64,000 nucleotides of DNA from the NCBI GenBank assembly GCA_019339365.1, contig CP079860.1:620001-684000 (forward strand). The letters run 5' to 3'. The first letter of the stretch is position 1; each line of letters opens with the position of its first letter. Shown piece by piece: positions 8,812-17,764 of the stretch. The notes under the pieces are model-generated. The model worked only from the letters and a program-made list of their open reading frames with translations, made no database searches and was not told where the DNA came from. This DNA comes from Vibrio neptunius (GTDB lineage: Bacteria > Pseudomonadota > Gammaproteobacteria > Enterobacterales > Vibrionaceae). Both the position numbers and the translations under genes were made by a program.

Positions 8812-10638
8812 ATGAATACGCTGTTCGCCCGCAAATTCATGCCTAGGCTACCTCGCATTGTGCAAGACGATGTGAGGTTTGCTATTTATCGGAGAAAAAA
8901 ACGCACCAATGCCACTCGTGAAAACATGGATCGTTTTACCAATGATGCGGTCAAACATGGGTTGAAGTGCTCGCCATTTATTGAAGATAAGTATTCATTT
9001 GTCGATGAGCGTAATGGTGCCACCGATCGATTGAGAGTGCACAGCGGGGCGCGCAGCTCTGTCGAACTCAAGCACAGTGTTCTGATGAGTGATGATGCCA
9101 TTGAACACTTGGCGTTAAATCTAATCGAGCAATTTACGCGTTTGATGCAGCAGATAGAGATACTGGAGGAAGAGGAGGGCTATCTGGATGCACTCAAAAA
9201 ATCTTTCAAGGGTATCAGCAAGCAAATGAAGCAGGTTTACCTCTCTCCACCTCAAATCAAAAAGAAACACCCGAATTTAGAAGAGGCCGAGCGAGAGCTT
9301 GAACGTGCGATTCGCCGTTGTTTAGATGTGAACTACTTGGTCAGAAAGTTTAAGTTTCTACGCACTCAGTACATCGAGTATTCGCAGATCGCTTTGAACC
9401 GAGTGGGCGCTGGCAAAGGGCAACGTAAATACGTGTCTCGCCGTTCTTACGCTCGCTGGGAAAAGAAGCAAAAAGAGGCTCAAGCGTTCGTTGAGTCGAT
9501 GGCGGTTCTGAACGATGAAACGGGGCATTCGTTTGACTTGGCTGAAGTCGTTAAACGCACCATCGCCAACCCAGAAAACCGCAGAATAGAACTCGTGGTT
9601 CGCTCCCGGGGCGATGAAGAACGCGCCATTGAAATGGGTTACGAGGGGGTCTTTGTTAACTGGACGCTGCCGAGCAAATACCATCGTAAGTCAAGCAAAT
9701 GGAACGGCTGCACACCTAAAGAAGCACACGAAGTGTTGATGGCGAAATGGCGTTTGGCCCGAGCTTGGTTTAAGAAGCCGAACATGGCCATCGACTGGTT
9801 TGGCTTACGCGTTGCTGAACCTCATAAAGATGGTACGCCACATGCCCATATGTTCTTGTATGTTCACCCTGATCATAAACAAGACTTGATCGATATTATC
9901 GAGGGGGTCGCGACCGATGAAGACAAAGACGAGCTCTACATCGATGGCATATTCAACAAAAAGCCGCGTATTGATATTAAAGATTGCGACCCAGCTCAGG
10001 GTACCGCCACCGGTTACATCATTAAGTACATATCTAAGAACATCAATGGGGCTCACCTGCCTGAAGGTGATGCAAAGCGGTCTGCAATGTCTGCCACCGC
10101 TTGGGCCCGTATACATCGAATTAAGCAGTTCTCACAATCTGGTGCGCCACCTGTTGGGCTCTGGCGCCAATTGCGCCGAGCGACGCCTTTAGATACCGCG
10201 TTTGATGAAGAGCTGGAAGCCCTAAGAGACCATGCAAACCACTCTCGCTGGAAAGGTTTTTGCGAACTTGGTTTTAAGGCCAAGTTTGCGTATGAAGAAA
10301 AGTTCAATCAATACGGCGACAAGGTAAAGCGAGTCATTGGTATTGATTGGTTAGGGAAAGTAATCGCAACCTGCAGCGAGCACTATAGTCTGGTGAAGAA
10401 AAAGGACTTGGCCACGAGGCAAGCAAAGCGCGGAGCGCTTCCTTGGAGCACTGAAAATAAGTGTAACCAGACAGAAAAAATACCCATTTCACCACTTGAA
10501 CAAGCCTTGATGGACGTGACCGGATGGAGCGTTAAAGGGGTTCAATGCTTGCTCCGGCCCTTGTCGCTCGGAGCAAAGGTCCCGATAGACAAATATATGT
10601 CCGTTCAACTGAGAAATGGCCGGTTGGTGACGACCTAG
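8812..10638 (+). CDS. A: Rolling-circle replication initiator, P2 gpA family
   Basis: A 608-aa HUH endonuclease of the P2 gpA type. The metal-binding HUH motif is H344-A-H346-M-F-L-Y (in DGTPHAHMFLYVHP), and the paired catalytic tyrosines are Tyr402 and Tyr406 in GYIIKYISKN, with the spacing known for gpA. In P2 this protein nicks the origin, attaches covalently to the 5' end and starts rolling-circle replication. It is the largest early gene and the last of the coupled block. The P2 origin lies inside A; I did not identify the nick site here. Confidence 0.92.
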   Translation: MNTLFARKFMPRLPRIVQDDVRFAIYRRKKRTNATRENMDRFTNDAVKHGLKCSPFIEDKYSFVDERNGATDRLRVHSGARSSVELKHSVLMSDDAIEHLALNLIEQFTRLMQQIEILEEEEGYLDALKKSFKGISKQMKQVYLSPPQIKKKHPNLEEAERELERAIRRCLDVNYLVRKFKFLRTQYIEYSQIALNRVGAGKGQRKYVSRRSYARWEKKQKEAQAFVESMAVLNDETGHSFDLAEVVKRTIANPENRRIELVVRSRGDEERAIEMGYEGVFVNWTLPSKYHRKSSKWNGCTPKEAHEVLMAKWRLARAWFKKPNMAIDWFGLRVAEPHKDGTPHAHMFLYVHPDHKQDLIDIIEGVATDEDKDELYIDGIFNKKPRIDIKDCDPAQGTATGYIIKYISKNINGAHLPEGDAKRSAMSATAWARIHRIKQFSQSGAPPVGLWRQLRRATPLDTAFDEELEALRDHANHSRWKGFCELGFKAKFAYEEKFNQYGDKVKRVIGIDWLGKVIATCSEHYSLVKKKDLATRQAKRGALPWSTENKCNQTEKIPISPLEQALMDVTGWSVKGVQCLLRPLSLGAKVPIDKYMSVQLRNGRLVTT

Positions 10639-10699
10639 CGTGAGGCAAGTTCGCGACTTAGGGTATTGAACAAATCTGTCAGTCAGAAGGAGAGAACGA

Positions 10700-10936
10700 A
10701 TGCTAATGCCATGCCCCAAATGCGGGTGCAAAACCCGCATTGTCACTTCTCAGGAGATGACCAACGAAACAAGAAAAGCCTACTGGCAATGTATGAACTT
10801 TAACTGCGGCGTTCGCTTTCACACACTAACGTCTGTTGAAGGAATTATTGATACCGTTGGCCTACCGCCCGACCCAGACATGCAGCCTGAGTTGTGTAAG
10901 GGTGATGTGAATCAGATGGGTATTTTTGAAGTTTGA
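10700..10936 (+). CDS. ogr: Ogr/Delta-family late-gene activator
   Basis: A 78-aa zinc-finger activator. The four metal ligands follow the Ogr pattern, C-x2-C near residues 5-8 (CPKCG) and C-x4-C near residues 31-36 (QCMNFNCGVRF). In P2 and P4, Ogr/Delta proteins bind upstream of late promoters and recruit RNA polymerase through the alpha subunit. Here the gene follows the replication initiator rather than the tail genes. A strong ribosome-binding site (aaggagag) precedes the ATG at 10700. Confidence 0.88.
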   Translation: MLMPCPKCGCKTRIVTSQEMTNETRKAYWQCMNFNCGVRFHTLTSVEGIIDTVGLPPDPDMQPELCKGDVNQMGIFEV

Positions 10937-10990
10937 CTGTGTTGCTTGCTAAAAAAGCATTCATGTCGCGTATGAATTTGAGTTAGGTTG

Positions 10991-11386
10991 ATGTTAAAGT
11001 CGCGCTTTCGAATGTTCAAACTTAGGAATGTAGTTTTGAAGAATGTCATTTATTCAGTTGTTTGGGTGGTGATATCGTTGTTTCTCGGTCATGTGGTGAT
11101 CTCCATTAGTGGTATGCCAATACCTGAAGGTGTTATAGGAATGATGATACTACTAGCTTTCTTGGCTACAGGGCTATGTGACTCTACTAAGCTATCCTTC
11201 ACTAGCAACTTGCTAGTAAAAAACATTCCATTACTGATTACACCTGTATCTGTCGGATTAATGATCAAATGGGACTTAATTGAGTCTAACTTGAGCATAC
11301 TGCTAGCCAGCGTGTTTGGTGGAACAATGCTGACTCTCGTGGTTATGGCGATTTCAATCAATACTTTTGAGCGAGATAAAGATTAA
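10991..11386 (+). CDS. lrgA: LrgA/CidA-family membrane protein
   Basis: A 131-aa membrane protein with four hydrophobic helices. The family signature is visible in GHVVISISGMPIPEGVIGMMILL and in LLVKNIPLLITPVSVGLM. LrgA/CidA proteins are holin-like or act as transporters of pyruvate or glycolate-like solutes with their B partners. It starts at ATG 10991 (a TTG one codon earlier is possible). Its stop overlaps the lrgB start, so the two are coupled. A possible operator, attcat-N7-atgaat, lies at 10959-10977. Finding it inside a prophage between ogr and the late genes is unusual; it looks like cargo acquired by transfer. Confidence 0.82.
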   Translation: MLKSRFRMFKLRNVVLKNVIYSVVWVVISLFLGHVVISISGMPIPEGVIGMMILLAFLATGLCDSTKLSFTSNLLVKNIPLLITPVSVGLMIKWDLIESNLSILLASVFGGTMLTLVVMAISINTFERDKD

Positions 11387-12060
11387 TGTGGTTAATTTTG
11401 ACGTTGATTACATATGTAACTGCTAAGCAGATATGTAGGAAATTGGGGCACCCACTTCTTAATCCTCTTTTGTTAGGTGTCTCATTCATTATTGCTGTTT
11501 TACTTTTATTGGATGTGCCGTATTCCGAGTATTATGAAGATAATCGACTACTGGGTTATTTGTTGCAACCGGCAATAGTAGTGATGGCTTACCCAATCTT
11601 TTCTCAGCTAAGCACAATAAAGAAAAAGGCTCGGTTAATACTTGGGGCATGCTTCCTTGGGGCAATATTCTCGATGTTGTCAGGAGGGCTCATAGCATTA
11701 TCGCTCGGTGCCGATATTCCATTAGTGGTTAGTGTCTTGACTAAGTCGGTTACAGTCCCTATCGCGATGGCAACAACCTATCAACTAGATGGCGATGCTG
11801 CTGTCAGTGCTGTCCTTGTTTTATTTGCTGGCCTCATAGGAGCAATGACCGCTTACCCAATTTTTAATTTGTTGAGGATTAAAGGGAAAATTGCGAGAGG
11901 TCTTACAATTGGTGCTGCAGCCCATGCATTGGGGACGGCTCAAGTTCTAGATAAAAACCCAGAAGATGCTGCGTATAGCTCTTTAGCACTCGCATTGTGT
12001 GGCATTTTTACAGCAATATGTGCTCCAGTCGTGATGGCCTTTATAGTTATGTTTGCTTAA
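11386..12060 (+). CDS. lrgB: LrgB/CidB-family membrane protein
   Basis: A 224-aa integral membrane protein with about six to seven helices and the LrgB hallmarks SVTVPIAMATTYQLDGD and RGLTIGAAAHALGTAQ. It forms a pair with LrgA just upstream (TAATG overlap). In bacteria the pair affects autolysis and export of small organic acids. In this prophage it could tune lysis timing or host physiology; the sequence does not distinguish these. Confidence 0.88.
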   Translation: MWLILTLITYVTAKQICRKLGHPLLNPLLLGVSFIIAVLLLLDVPYSEYYEDNRLLGYLLQPAIVVMAYPIFSQLSTIKKKARLILGACFLGAIFSMLSGGLIALSLGADIPLVVSVLTKSVTVPIAMATTYQLDGDAAVSAVLVLFAGLIGAMTAYPIFNLLRIKGKIARGLTIGAAAHALGTAQVLDKNPEDAAYSSLALALCGIFTAICAPVVMAFIVMFA

Positions 12061-12135
12061 GAGCGAGTACAGTTAACCTATTAGAATAAAACGCACAAAA
12101 ACGATCTTCGACGATCTCTAAATCGCCCATCTAAA

Positions 12136-12167
12136 ACAGCCCTCGATATAGATATGTCGGGGGCTGT
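12136..12167 (+). terminator. Weak terminator after lrgAB
   Basis: The arms acagccc (12136-12142) and gggctgt (12161-12167) can form a stem-loop whose inner bases also partly pair. The downstream T content is modest (gctttact), so termination may be incomplete. Confidence 0.5.
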
Positions 12168-12338
12168 GCTTTACTAACCCTACCGAAACACGATCATTTA
12201 TAGGATCGCAAAATTGCAGTGTGGAATTTTAGCGCGGAGGGAGGGGTGAGTCCGAACGAGCGCTGAGCGCCCTATCCCATCCCCAAATTTCCACTCGCTG
12301 CCTATTTCCTTTTTATTCTTCGATTGGTGGGGTTTCTC
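12168..12338. promoter_or_regulatory. Late control region with a G-rich dyad; possible cos or late promoter
   Basis: The gap between lrgB and the tail operon contains a dyad whose outer arms are gtggaa (12221-12226) and ttccac (12289-12294). The left part is a G-rich stretch (gcgcggagggaggggtgag, 12232-12250), followed by gagcgctgagcgcc. A G-rich block followed by a GCGC-rich dyad is reminiscent of P2-type cos sites, and a late promoter is also required here. Neither assignment is proven. A pyrimidine-rich segment precedes the tail gene start. Confidence 0.35.
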
Positions 12339-13529
12339 ATGTGGTCACGACAACACGAGCACGCTAGATGGAATGGGCACAAGCTCAATATCCTGTCTAC
12401 CTCCTTTGATGGGGGTAAGCGCTTGCAAGTGAGTGAAATCCCCTACGCTGACCTACCGCACATCAAAGTCATGGGTACCAAAGCCCGAGCTTTCACCTTT
12501 GAAGTTGTGTTCGTGGGGGCGAGTTCGCTGGCTGATGCGAATGCACTCATTGATAACCTTGAAGCCAATCCGCAAGGGGAACTGGAGCATCCCTGGTTAG
12601 GTGAGTTGGTGCTAGTATTCGAGGAACATTCCCTCAGTATTAACACCAAGAAAGGTTTAGTGACGCTAAGCCTGAAGTTTGTTCGTGCCGGTAACTCACC
12701 TTCCATCACCGCAGCAAAAACAGTCCGTGCCAAGGCACAAGCCGACATCGTAGAGAGCCTTTCTCAGCAGTCATTTGTAGAAGAGGTTAAAGGGCTGGAT
12801 GTTTCTCAAATCAATGAAGTTCAAAGCAGCGCTACCAACGCGCTCACTGTGTTGGTTGATATTACTAACCGTCTGAACCTCGCTGATGATGCTCTGAAAG
12901 ACATTAACCTCGCGATCAATGAAGCCTTCTCTGCGGTGAGCAGCTTGAGCACTCACCCTGCCAAGTTCGCTGAACGGTTTTCTCGCGCAGTTGATACGGT
13001 GTCTGAAGGTGTTCAAGCAGAGCCAGATTCCGAGAGTGAAGCCGTTGATAACTCTCGCATTGCTCAAGCCTTGATACTTGGTCAAGTCAAACCCGAGAGT
13101 CCAACCCAGCACCACAACGTGCAGTTGGTCACGGGCGCGGTGAAGATGAGTAAAGACGTGACTAACCTCGAAGCGAATGACAGCTTTGAAATCGCCCTAA
13201 CCCAAAAGCAGCCAGAAATAATGGAAAGCGACCTCTCTGCCTTAGTGGCCAGTATTGAGGAGCGCATCAAGGAAACCACGCAAGTCTCGACCCAGAAAAG
13301 CATCCAACTCTACGACGCCCTCACATCGTTAAAAAGCAATGTGCAAACGCAACAAGACAAAATCGCTGAGGGAACCAAGGCACACCGAACCGTGCAGTCA
13401 CCTCACTTTAAATCAGCGCTGACCATTGCCCATGACGAATACACCAATGAGAAGGTGATCACCAAAATGAACGCCCTACAGCACCCTTTGTTTATCCGTG
13501 GCGATATCGCGGTAAGGGGTGGCCAATGA
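12339..13529 (+). CDS. DNA circulation protein N-like (Mu gp43-like) tail protein
   Basis: A 396-aa protein whose first 110 residues (WSRQHEHARWNGHKLNILS, LPHIKVMGTKARAFTFEVVFVG) match the DNA_circ_N domain of Mu gp43-like proteins, which connect tail tube and baseplate hub. The rest is helical. The start is ATG 12339. In Mu this gene follows directly on the tape measure; here the tape measure is at the other end of the prophage. It overlaps the next gene by 4 bp and opens a run of coupled baseplate genes. Confidence 0.8.
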   Translation: MWSRQHEHARWNGHKLNILSTSFDGGKRLQVSEIPYADLPHIKVMGTKARAFTFEVVFVGASSLADANALIDNLEANPQGELEHPWLGELVLVFEEHSLSINTKKGLVTLSLKFVRAGNSPSITAAKTVRAKAQADIVESLSQQSFVEEVKGLDVSQINEVQSSATNALTVLVDITNRLNLADDALKDINLAINEAFSAVSSLSTHPAKFAERFSRAVDTVSEGVQAEPDSESEAVDNSRIAQALILGQVKPESPTQHHNVQLVTGAVKMSKDVTNLEANDSFEIALTQKQPEIMESDLSALVASIEERIKETTQVSTQKSIQLYDALTSLKSNVQTQQDKIAEGTKAHRTVQSPHFKSALTIAHDEYTNEKVITKMNALQHPLFIRGDIAVRGGQ

Positions 13530-14464
13530 ACCAACTCACCATGCAAATTGATGGCCAGCCGCATACCTTTTACCAAGCGAACTTGAACTACTCAACAGAG
13601 CAATTGGCCCACACCTTCAATGGCTCAATTGAACCCATGAACATTGATCGCCCGTTGTCGGTGGAGTTCTTCCTCAACGACCAATCCATTTTCATCGGTC
13701 AGATAGATGAAGCGGAAAGCGAAACGGGCGCGAGCGAATTCACTATGCCAATAGCAGGCCGTTCCAAAAGCGCCAATATGATTGACTCACGCATCACCAT
13801 GGATGCGCTGTATAACCTCGATGTTGAAGCACTGCTCAGAAAGCTGGCCAAGCCATTTGGTTTAGGGGTAAAGAGCCTAGTTCAAGGCATGCCGAAGATT
13901 GAAGAGTTTCAGATCAACGCTGAGTCTCCAGTTGAAAATGTGGCTCAGCTGATCCGTGAACAAGGCTACATGCTGATTGAACGAAATGGAGTGCTGACCA
14001 TTGAGAACACCGCACATGCCACGATTGATAATGTTGGCCTTGAGGCAGGCAACAACATCAACAGCCTGAGCATAAAGCGCACCTTCAATAAACAGTTTCA
14101 TACCATTGAAGTACAGGGCCAGTGGGATGACGCCAGCGCCCAACTCACCAACCCAAACATTGAACGCTCGCGCACTATGGTGATCACCTCTGACCAACTG
14201 CAAAGCCGTGCCGCGTGTTTATCTCGCGCCAAATATGAGCGCAACCTAGCCATAGCCGAAAGCCTGACCGCTTCAACGTCTGTCGCCGAACTCTTTCCTC
14301 AGCTTGCGATTGATGGATTAAATCGGGTGATTCGAGTGATCGACAAGCAGCAAAGTTTCAGTGAAATGCTGGTGATTAAGTCACTTGGCTTATCGGTATC
14401 CGAAAGCACCGCGAGTACCTCCGTGGAGTTAATCAGACCGTTCAAGGAGCAATGCCGTGTCTAG
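13526..14464 (+). CDS. Baseplate hub protein (Mu gp44-like)
   Basis: A 312-aa homologue of Mu gp44, a phage T4 gp27-like hub. Typical features are the N-terminal beta domain (MQIDGQPHTFYQANLNY), the middle segment EALLRKLAKPFGLGVKSL, and the helical LIREQGYMLIERNGVLTI segment. It builds the ring to which the spike attaches. It is coupled at both ends (ATGA overlap upstream, 8-bp overlap with the spike gene). Confidence 0.85.
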   Translation: MNQLTMQIDGQPHTFYQANLNYSTEQLAHTFNGSIEPMNIDRPLSVEFFLNDQSIFIGQIDEAESETGASEFTMPIAGRSKSANMIDSRITMDALYNLDVEALLRKLAKPFGLGVKSLVQGMPKIEEFQINAESPVENVAQLIREQGYMLIERNGVLTIENTAHATIDNVGLEAGNNINSLSIKRTFNKQFHTIEVQGQWDDASAQLTNPNIERSRTMVITSDQLQSRAACLSRAKYERNLAIAESLTASTSVAELFPQLAIDGLNRVIRVIDKQQSFSEMLVIKSLGLSVSESTASTSVELIRPFKEQCRV

Positions 14465-15062
14465 TGCTCAGCGTCAGCAACAACAGCGCTTAATGGCCCG
14501 CATCAAGAACGTGATCGGAACCGGCACGGTCACAGGGGCAACCACGGGCATGCTGCAAATCAGAACCGCAACAGGCCGCACCAATGACCGCATTAAACGC
14601 GTCCACAACTACGGCTTTATGAGCCGACCATTGCCCGAAGCCAAAGCATACAACCTGTTTATCGGCGGAGTGATGGCCCGTGGGGTTACCGTCAATGTAG
14701 AAGATGAACGCCATCAAATCGACTTAAAGCCCGGTGAAGTCGCCATGCTCGATGACAAAGGAAACCTCATCCATCAAACCGAAGAAGGAATCAAGGTCTA
14801 CGCCACCCAAGGCAAGGTCGATGTGGTCGCCGCGAATGAAGTCTCTATCAAAGCGCCACAGGTGAACGTTATCGCTGAAAAAACCACGTTTTCCAAAGAT
14901 GTAGAAATCGGCGGCAACCTGAGTGTGGCGAAGAATACCGAAGTGAAGGGTTCCGTTATCGGGCAGTCTGGTACCTTCGGCGGCGTGAACGTCGAGACCC
15001 ACGACCACGATTATGAAGACAACAGCGCCATCAAAACGACAAGGGAGCCTAACAAAGCATGA
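14457..15062 (+). CDS. Baseplate spike / central puncturing protein (Mu gp45-like)
   Basis: A 201-aa spike protein. It has an N-terminal OB-like domain, a beta-helical middle rich in V/I/T/K repeats (KVDVVAANEVSIKAPQVNVI, then GGNLSVAKNTEVKGSVIG), and a C-terminal metal-binding tip with the HxH motif (THDHDYED). In Mu gp45 and related spikes the His pairs of three chains bind iron at the apex, which pierces the outer membrane. It overlaps both neighbouring genes. Confidence 0.88.
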   Translation: MSSAQRQQQQRLMARIKNVIGTGTVTGATTGMLQIRTATGRTNDRIKRVHNYGFMSRPLPEAKAYNLFIGGVMARGVTVNVEDERHQIDLKPGEVAMLDDKGNLIHQTEEGIKVYATQGKVDVVAANEVSIKAPQVNVIAEKTTFSKDVEIGGNLSVAKNTEVKGSVIGQSGTFGGVNVETHDHDYEDNSAIKTTREPNKA

Positions 15063-15460
15063 GCCATTTTAAATTGAATGCGGTGACCGAGTCCGTAGAT
15101 TCCAAACAAGGCCTAACTCACGCCGTACTGCAAAGCGTCTACAACGACGCTGAGTCAACCCAAAATGACCGCGCCCGAATGGGCAGCAATGAGCGCGGCG
15201 GCACTTGGAGTCATGAAATGATTGAGGTGGTCGGCTCTCGAGACTGGACACTCAAACGCGCCAAATTGACCGATGAAACCTTACGGCTTGCCAAACGCTT
15301 TTATGAAGATGCGCTCGATTGGTTAATTCAACAAGGCCACGCCAAAGCCATTGAAGTCACGGTCTGGAGAGAGCCACCGAACCGAATCGGCCGCCACGTC
15401 ATGATAACCCTGACAGACGGCTCAACATTTGATGTACCCCTATCGCAGGTCAGCCAATGA
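15059..15460 (+). CDS. Baseplate wedge protein (Mu gp46-like)
   Basis: A 133-aa member of the Mu gp46 family, functionally like T4 gp25. Features are the N-terminal strand segment, NERGGTWSHEMIEVVGSRDWTLKRAKLTDETLR and the C-terminal beta region (VEVTVWREPPNRI-like). It is a wedge subunit that helps initiate sheath assembly. Four-base overlaps with both neighbours show translational coupling. Confidence 0.85.
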   Translation: MSHFKLNAVTESVDSKQGLTHAVLQSVYNDAESTQNDRARMGSNERGGTWSHEMIEVVGSRDWTLKRAKLTDETLRLAKRFYEDALDWLIQQGHAKAIEVTVWREPPNRIGRHVMITLTDGSTFDVPLSQVSQ

Positions 15461-16500
15461 GTACCCAAATCAGCCTGGAAAGCTTAATCGCTCGGGCAGA
15501 AGCCAACCTAGTCAAAGCAACAGGCCAGAACAACCCGGCCATCAAAGCGATAGCCTCGGCCATTGCGGGTGTCAGCTATGGGCAATACGGCTATCAAGAT
15601 TTGCTTTTCAGGCAGCTACACCCTGAGACCTGTTCTGAAGCATGGTTATATCTACACGCTAACCGCCATAACACGCCGCGCCTGCTACCCACATTCGCAA
15701 CAGGCCGAGTGTCATTCACTGAGCTTGGCGGAACCGTCGTTATTAAGAAAGGCACACGTTTAACGCACGGCGATAACGAATACGAAACCATCAAAGAGCA
15801 ATACAGCAACGTGCCCATAGAAGTGATCGCCCTTGAATCTGGGACAGCAAACAATTTACCAAACGGCGCCAACCTCACCCTAACCGAAGGGGTGAGCGGT
15901 ATCGACCCTAATAATATCTTATCGCTTGGTATTGAAGGTGGTGCTGATATCGAAGAGCTAGAGCACTGGCGAGCGCGAGTGATTGTGGCATTCGAGAGAA
16001 ACGAGCTGATCGGCAAAGCGGAAGATTACCAAATCTGGGCAATCTCGGCACACGCCGATGTCGATTTTGCCTGGGCACTCGATAACACCCCCGAACGCGG
16101 TATGGTTGAGGTCTATGTCGGCGCGAGGGAGAACGACCCAAGCCTAAGCGGTGAAGTGGTCAAACTGGTTCAAGAGACCTTCGAAGCAAACCGACTCGCG
16201 GGTTGTCATCCGTTTGCTTATGTCCCAGAACAAGCGCCACTCGATATAGAGATTCAAGGCATTGAAGCCCCCGCAATCCGTGAAGCTGTGGTCACCGCCC
16301 TAGAGAACTTTGTCAAAGGCAAAATGGGCAAGATAAACCCGGAGACCAAAAGGCCTGAATCCATCACCAATACCGAAATCGTGCTAGTGATATCAACCGT
16401 GACCAACAACTTCATCGTCAGATCGCCCGTGGGGGAAGTGGCGATTGCCAACAACCAAATTCATGTACTGGGAAATGTTAAATGGACACTTCCGACCTAA
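15457..16500 (+). CDS. Baseplate assembly protein J-like (Mu gp47-like)
   Basis: A 347-aa baseplate J-like protein. The signature region is LESGTANNLPNGANLTLTEGVSGID, followed by IEELEHWRARVIVAFE and the domain ending in TNNFIVRSPVGEVAIANNQIHVLG. With the preceding and following proteins it forms the baseplate wedges. It overlaps the next gene by 19 bp. Confidence 0.9.
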   Translation: MSTQISLESLIARAEANLVKATGQNNPAIKAIASAIAGVSYGQYGYQDLLFRQLHPETCSEAWLYLHANRHNTPRLLPTFATGRVSFTELGGTVVIKKGTRLTHGDNEYETIKEQYSNVPIEVIALESGTANNLPNGANLTLTEGVSGIDPNNILSLGIEGGADIEELEHWRARVIVAFERNELIGKAEDYQIWAISAHADVDFAWALDNTPERGMVEVYVGARENDPSLSGEVVKLVQETFEANRLAGCHPFAYVPEQAPLDIEIQGIEAPAIREAVVTALENFVKGKMGKINPETKRPESITNTEIVLVISTVTNNFIVRSPVGEVAIANNQIHVLGNVKWTLPT

Positions 16501-17012
16501 TTCTAGAGTACAGCGAAGGGGATTTTGCCGACGCCTACCGAGGCTTATTGCCTAAAGGCGAATACTGGCAAGACACCGAAAACGCAGAGCTGGCCAATAC
16601 CATTAACGGTATTGCTAAAGACTTTAAGCAGACCCATGACGATATTGAACTGTCGCTATTAACGCGGTTTGAAGAGCAAGGGTTTGGCTGGAAGATCCGA
16701 GACTACCAAAGCCTGCTTGGAACAATGGGCTCAGAGGGTTTGGTTTATGACGACGTGAACAGACCCAACCTCATTTTGATAGACCTGCCCAATCTGGATA
16801 ATCGCGCAGCGATCAACGCGTTTGAAAACGTCCGCTTACCCCATACCGAGTTCCACTGGCTTTACCAACTCGAAGCTGAGGCCCAATTTGAACCGGTCGC
16901 CGTTTCAGCCATGAAACCTCTACTGAGTACTCAGTTAGAGATAGAGGCTGAAACCCAAATTTTGTGCCGCACGGCCCTCACATGGCAGCTAGAAATAGGA
17001 GACACCGAATGA
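16482..17012 (+). CDS. Baseplate/tail protein (Mu gp48-like, DUF2313)
   Basis: A 176-aa protein of the Mu gp48/YmfQ family, which corresponds to P2 gpI. The start YRGLLPKGEYWQDTENAELANTINGIAKDF is typical, and the C-terminus contains TAL-like strands (CRTALTWQLEIGDTE). It links the wedges to tail fibres. ATG 16482 lies inside the previous gene; its stop overlaps the fibre start. Confidence 0.85.
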   Translation: MDTSDLILEYSEGDFADAYRGLLPKGEYWQDTENAELANTINGIAKDFKQTHDDIELSLLTRFEEQGFGWKIRDYQSLLGTMGSEGLVYDDVNRPNLILIDLPNLDNRAAINAFENVRLPHTEFHWLYQLEAEAQFEPVAVSAMKPLLSTQLEIEAETQILCRTALTWQLEIGDTE

Positions 17013-17755
17013 GTGCACTGCAAGCGATCCCCACCGAACATGGGATAGAAATCTTAAACAGTGAGCTGAAAAATACCGTCACCAAGTATCGGCTTATTGG
17101 CGCGCTCACCCATAACGCCCCCAAACCATCACTGGAGACATTTTATCAAAGCACCATTGAGACCAGCTACTACGATGAGAATGGCGTATTAACCTTTGTC
17201 CTAAACCTGCCCGTTGAGCAGCACTTTGACGAGTACCTACACCAAATCCATGTCCTCGATAGCAACCATCAAGCCGTGATCGAGTGCTCGACACCCAAAG
17301 TCGCTCTACCGAAAGGCATCGGCGGCATGGTGACAATCAAAGTCGCCATTTCAGGTGAAGCTGGGCAAGTCATTTTTAAACACCTTGAGTACATCTCTGA
17401 AAGAGAGTTCACCGCCGCGACTGACGAAATCAACACAAGGATAACGAACCTCATCACGGGCTTTAGCGAGGGTCAAACCTGGAGGCTTGTAAGTCGAGAT
17501 TTAAACGTGACGTACACCAACTCCTATCACTATCCGATTCAGATCATCGCCTCCGTTTTCCACAATGCAGAACGGCTAGGCGGAACCGGGTTTCTGTTCG
17601 TTGATGGTGTAAAAATATCGTGGCACACCTCATCGATTTCAAACTCGGAACCCGCGAATGAAATATTCACCGCCATCATTCCTCCAGGCTCAACATACAA
17701 AGTGCAGGTGCCAAACACAAAGTGGAGGCTGAGCGCGTGGGCAGAACTTTATTAA
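17009..17755 (+). CDS. Tail fibre protein
   Basis: A 248-aa protein. The N-terminal half (about residues 8-150) is the phage tail-collar/tail-fibre attachment domain: IPTEHGIEILNSELKNTVTKYRLIGA, TFYQSTIETSYYDENGVLTFVLNLP. The rest is a beta-rich receptor-binding tip ending in KVQVPNTKWRLSAWAELY. ATG 17009 overlaps the preceding stop (ATGA). The fibre is short; the C-terminal half is the part that would decide host range. Confidence 0.8.
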   Translation: MSALQAIPTEHGIEILNSELKNTVTKYRLIGALTHNAPKPSLETFYQSTIETSYYDENGVLTFVLNLPVEQHFDEYLHQIHVLDSNHQAVIECSTPKVALPKGIGGMVTIKVAISGEAGQVIFKHLEYISEREFTAATDEINTRITNLITGFSEGQTWRLVSRDLNVTYTNSYHYPIQIIASVFHNAERLGGTGFLFVDGVKISWHTSSISNSEPANEIFTAIIPPGSTYKVQVPNTKWRLSAWAELY

Positions 17756-17764
17756 GGAACAACG

